Assembly: GCF_026212465.1 (NCBI RefSeq)
Contig: NC_080050.1
Location: 28,776,070 to 28,840,069 of the forward strand
Source: Amaranthus tricolor
Taxonomy: Eukaryota; Streptophyta; Magnoliopsida; Caryophyllales; Amaranthaceae
Direction of reading: 5' to 3'
Length of the DNA: 64,000 nucleotides
The translations under genes were made by a program, and so were the position numbers. Below the pieces are notes generated by a model. The model ran no database searches and was not told the DNA's origin. It was given only the letters and a program-made list of their open reading frames with translations. Below, one piece after another: positions 59,953-64,000 of the stretch; within the stretch, counting starts at the first letter, position 1, and each line of letters opens with the position of its first letter.

Positions 59953-60180
59953 CATAATTATGACTTTAGTTGGAGTATAAAACAAAAAAAAATATGTTGA
60001 CTTTGAGTATATATATAAGAATGAGATGAAGAGAAAATGAGTATTTGGATGGATTTTAAAATATACGTATATTTTAAAATCCATTTAAACACTCATTTTC
60101 TCTTTCTCATTTTCATATATATACTCGAAGTCAACATAATATTTTTTTGTTTATATTCTAACTAAAAGTCGTAATTATCA
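59953..60180. mobile_element. 228-bp palindrome in copy B
   Basis: It is centred between 60066 and 60067 (AAAATATACGTATATTTT). Arms run out through GATGGATTTTAAAATATA / TATATTTTAAAATCCAT and GAGAAAATGAGT / ACTCATTTTCTC to ATAATTATGACTTTAGTTGG / CTAACTAAAAGTCGTAATTA. Copy A keeps only fragments of one arm near 46480-46550. Probable MITE. Confidence 0.7.
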
Positions 60181-61322
60181 CTACGAAACCATATTAGCAA
60201 AATGTATCAAAATTAAAATGTAAAAAAAAAAAATATGTGTTAATTTCAAAAGAACATAAAGAATACCTGATAAGATTCTTTTAATAAACACACTAATTCA
60301 AATAATAATATCTACATATGAAATCAAATTTACAAAAAATATTGTAACTTTTTTTTAGGGAATAATCATCACACAAGTTGGTTTTTTAATTGTTCTCTTT
60401 TTTTTTTTTATCTTTTTATATATTTTTTTCTTTTTAATTTTTCCAATATATAATATAAAGAAAATATTGTATATTCAATTCTCTCCTTATATATATTAAT
60501 AAAAATGATCTCTTCTCTAACATAGCCAACATATTGTTAGTAAACTATATTAAACTACTGTAAAAATCAGTGCAATGCACGATTTTTTTAGCATTGCATA
60601 TATAAACATCATATCATAACATATAGTAAAACCACTATAAAATGACAAATGACAGCTCCTAAGAGCTTCGCCAAATATCTTTTTAATAGGCTACTTTAAT
60701 TGACATATAAATTATTTTGTTTTAAAGTTGGCAACTCTAATTTTTTTTAAAAAGTGATTACAAAACTGATAAAATTAAGATGTAATGTTTTATGAAATCT
60801 TTGATTGATCCATAAGTTTGCAATAATCCATTTATTTTGGACCAGAAAAATAGAGCAGCAATCTTGCATTGCAGTGGAACATTGATTATTTAAAAATTCA
60901 TTTGCTCAATTTATCCTTGATTAGTAGAAGTAGTATCTACTTTTAGAAATGATTTACAAAATCTTTTATACGATGTTTATTATGATGTAAAACAAATAAC
61001 AACATTAATCTTACTTATTTAAAATTAATTTTCTACAAAATACCCATATCAACAGTATTTATTTTATAAATTCAAAGAAATATTAAAATTATATTTTAAT
61101 TAATTATTATTAAACCTAAAAGACATTTATGACACTTTTGTATCATATTAATTAGTCTATTTAATCCATATATAGGGCGTGTTTCACAATGAAACTGTCT
61201 CATACAACGCTTTGTGTTCGAAATAACTACTCTTATTTTATTTGGAATTTGAATATAATTTAAAAGTTTTTACTGTTTATCTTTATCTTTAATCAACTTA
61301 TTTTAATATTATTTTAGAATTT

Positions 61323-61350
61323 CGTGCATTACACGGGTTTCTACACTAGT
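61323..61350. mobile_element. Helitron-type 3' terminus
   Basis: A short hairpin (CGTG-CATTA-CACG, 61323-61335) is followed after 10 nt by CTAG (61346-61349) and then T. A hairpin 10-12 nt before a CTRR end is the standard 3' signature of Helitrons. The 5' end (TC) could not be located, so the element's extent is unknown. Confidence 0.5.
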
Positions 61351-63540
61351 ATGATTATCTTTTTCATTGCACACAAAATACACAAATGCAACTCTCTCTC
61401 TTTCTCTCTACCTCCATTGTTAACTAGCTTAAACTACATTAAAAAAAAAAAAAAAAAAAAAAAGTTTCCGGGGCAAAGGCTCTACCTGCCCTTGAGATGT
61501 TTCGCCTCTATTAAAAATCAAAAGTATTTGTATGTTTGGGTTGAAAGCTTCTCAAAATAACAAAATGTGCTTAAATACCCTCAACAAACTAATTTCTCAA
61601 AAGATAATACATATGATATATCTTTTTTGGTACTTTTCAATAAGTAATTTAAAAATACAGCAGCAAAATATTGAGTTATACACACTTGTATTTAGACGCA
61701 AAAGCAATTGATTTCGACAAATTACTTTTAAATAAAATTGTTAATAATTAAGTAAGTAATTAAAAAGCGTCAAAAAGCGTTAAAAATACAAGGAAAAAGA
61801 AGTTACATATTTCCCTTCTACTTATATTAAATCAAGGAAAAAAAAAAACGCTTTAGCAGATAGTTGAAGCAGCCAAAGAATATGTTATATAAACTTTAAA
61901 ATCTTGGCTAATTAGTTTTATGTTGTGTATCCCCTCCCTTTATCATTTGATATTTGGTTATCAAATATTGTATATGGATTTGATTTCGAATATATGTATC
62001 TTTGACAAAGGTTCGTTAAAGAAATATAAAGGAAACGTGCAATGTTTAGACATTGCTTATACAACATTTGTAGTTCTTGGTTGTATCAAAATCGCTTAAT
62101 TACTTTTTAACTTCTAATCAATTATTATTGTAATTCTTTTAAAAATGAAGATTATGTTTTTATAGGTGAATTGTTAAGTTATTAGACACTTTTTAGCATT
62201 ACAATAGCAGAAGGTATTTAACAATGTTTAAACTCTTTAGACGAATTCAAGCATCTAAAACACAAAGTTTATAAATTGTTTTTTAGGCGTGTAAATACAT
62301 TTCAGACAATCTAAAGTGTTGATAGAAAATCATATTTGAACAAAAGTAGAGTTCAAAAAGATTTGTGACGAAAAGTTTTTAAATGCTTTTTGAACTGTCG
62401 AAAAAATACACAAAAATCGTTGAAAAAAAATATTTAAAAGAACTATGTTTTGTCTTTGTGAAACTAAGACAAACAAGTTTCGAACCAACATAATTCATAA
62501 AGTAAGCCTCTCTCTTGACCTCAGATGAAGTCTTTGTTTGAAACAACAGATCCATCATCAAGTCAAGTTGTTGTTTCAAGTAGTAAATTTAATTTAGATG
62601 AAGTATTCGTTTGGAACAACGACATCGAACCCGGATGGGCCAAGAGTACTGGGTGTTTGTAACCCAGTTGGAAGTCATTGTGTAAAACAATAATGACTTC
62701 ACGTAAAAAGCAAAGTTGTTAGTTCATACAATAACTTTGCATACCCCAAATAAACTATAATTGTTGTTCTTATTCATTCTCTTTCCTCTCAATATTTTTG
62801 CTTTCCTCCTTAAATTTTGAGTTTTCTCTCCACCATTTCCTCTAATTTTAATCTCCATTGCACAAGACCTTTAGCCATTTATATTGATCAACTACCTTCC
62901 TAGATGTTTACTCAAAATCTCATATCACAAATACAGAAGAAACTTATCTTGACAATGTATGATGCCGATGTGAGAGAATGAGTTGATGATGTGAGAGAAG
63001 GATATGGTGATGTGAGTAGTGAGTAAGATGATGAGGACGACGAAGAAGAAGAGATTTAAAACGAACCCTATTTTTCAAGTAAATTAAAAGATATAGTTAT
63101 ATTAGTTGTCTAATCGAGTTCGTCTACTTAACTTCGCAAATGCAAATACCACTGTAGATATAACCCCTTACTACTAATAATAGTTGACAATTAGTTATGG
63201 GAATAATAAAAGTGTTTGATTTGTAGGCTTAAGTGAATTTGTGTATTTGACTGCTTTCAACAATGGCAAAATTTAATATTTTATAGGATCTCAGAGAGCT
63301 TGAATCTTAATCTTAATTTATATGGTTAATTGTTTGATCTAATATTTATTTTGCATGTATCTAATTTTTTTAATTATATAGTAGGCTGACAATATAAAGT
63401 TATTGACAAAAATTAAATTTAAATTTTTCTAAATTAAGATGAGATATATACGATCTATTGTCTGACTAAGATAAAAATTAGACAAACTCAAATTTTCACT
63501 ATCCCAAAAAATTGGTTTTTTTAACTATGAAAGAAATTTT
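61351..63540. other. AT-rich intergenic DNA, nothing recognised
   Basis: A poly-A tract of about 24 lies at 61440-61463. A minus-strand open frame at 62379-62579 has no recognisable domain. A GACGACGAAGAAGAAGAG purine tract is near 63035. No gene called. Confidence 0.45.
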
Positions 63541-63797
63541 TTTTTTCTTTTTTTTTTTTTAATTTTTAAAAAGCATATTCTTTCACAGAAGCTATTTGCA
63601 TCTGCATCAGGGTCTCGTCCTTTTCGTCAAAAATCCTCCACAGTTTCTACACAATTGGTTAATGCTTTAAGATTCTTCTGATCTCCTTTATCTTTTTCAC
63701 TACTCTCCTTCACTGATTTAATTTCACCCAAATTAGGTTAAACCCACTAATTAATTTTGCCAACAAACTCAATCTTTCATACTTTCGATCGCACAAT

Positions 63798-64000
63798 ATG
63801 GATCTGTGTTCCGTTCGGGTCAAATTCAATAACCCATCTGCCATTCTTGCTCGAAATTCATTCTTGGAGAAATCTGGTTTTGGTTCCTTCAATTTATCTC
63901 GGAATTCACAGTTTCTAGTGGAAGATTTTGAGATCAGGGTATCCAAGCGCAAGAATTCTAATTCTTATGTTAATGGGTATCAGTGTAATAAGAATTCCTT
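63798..64000 (+). CDS. N-terminal part of an unidentified, probably plastid-targeted protein (truncated by window end)
   Basis: From the ATG at 63798 a frame stays open to the window edge for 67 codons (MDLCSVRVKFNNPSAILARN... to ...NSYVNGYQCNKNS). The composition is Ser/Asn/Arg/Lys-rich with few acidic residues, like an organelle transit peptide. The sequence is less AT-rich than its surroundings, and a T/C-rich leader precedes it. I do not recognise the family and cannot exclude an intron near the end (for example at AGGGTATCC, 63936-63944). The opposite-strand open frame over the same bases is a shadow. Confidence 0.5.
   Translation, partial: MDLCSVRVKFNNPSAILARNSFLEKSGFGSFNLSRNSQFLVEDFEIRVSKRKNSNSYVNGYQCNKNS

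Larger units (their letters stand above)
51920..60550. repeat. segmental duplication, copy B (expanded by insertions)
   Basis: Direct-orientation counterpart of 42.375-47.0 kb. Matching blocks are separated by extra DNA: about 0.86 kb at 53165-54030, MITEs at 54603-54722 and 55311-55485, a Mutator-like element at 55636-56526 and a LINE at 56750-57801. It lacks recognisable copies of WOX11 exons 1 and 2. Confidence 0.8.

Noticed and set aside
1..64000. CRISPR arrays, bacterial operons, origins or attachment sites
   Set aside because: The window is plant nuclear DNA; no regularly spaced identical repeats with unique spacers are present.

Overview
This window is nuclear DNA of a flowering plant (eudicot). 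It is very AT-rich, its genes have GT-AG introns of up to about 5 kb, and the encoded proteins are plant-specific families: a photosystem II accessory protein, a steroleosin, a WUSCHEL-related homeobox factor and a plant O-fucosyltransferase. Short inverted-repeat elements ending in GAGAC(G)GTCTC-type sequence, of a kind I associate with Caryophyllales such as beet, spinach and quinoa, weakly suggest that order. I cannot name the species.

Four genes can be assembled exon by exon with reading frame kept across every junction. (1) An O-fucosyltransferase-family gene, + strand, 15349-19897, 2 exons, 478 aa. (2) PSB33/LIL8, + strand, 27923-34304, 3 exons, 284 aa: a chloroplast Rieske-like protein that lacks the iron-sulphur ligands and ends in an LHC-like membrane helix. 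(3) A steroleosin / hydroxysteroid dehydrogenase (HSD5-like), - strand, 38145-35385, 6 exons, 354 aa, convergent with PSB33. (4) A WOX11/12-type homeobox gene, - strand, 50617-44925, 3 exons including a proposed 18-nt last coding exon, 279 aa. A fifth gene begins at 63798 (+) and runs off the window.

The rest is repeats. From 1 to 14.4 kb there are no genes, only MITEs, a tandem repeat of roughly 220-230 bp, and a 2.9-kb solo-LTR-like element. From 20 to 27.9 kb there are Stowaway-like MITEs, a Copia integrase relic, a 5S-rRNA-like relic and a 0.9-kb palindrome with long AAT/ATT arms. The PSB33 introns hold a Mutator-type MITE with a perfect 9-bp target duplication, an hAT MITE with a perfect 8-bp duplication and an RTE-type LINE relic. 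From 39.7 to 41.9 kb there is a large foldback element and further MITEs.

From 42.4 kb on, a diverged direct duplication dominates: copy A (about 42.4-47.0 kb) and copy B (about 51.9-60.6 kb). Copy A contains the last coding exon of WOX11. Copy B carries a relic of it whose splice acceptor is lost. Copy B has grown through several insertions (foldback element, MITEs, RTE LINE). Because copy A keeps the empty sites, insertion boundaries and target duplications can be read directly. No tRNA, rRNA gene or CRISPR array was recognised; only a degenerate 5S-like fragment is present.
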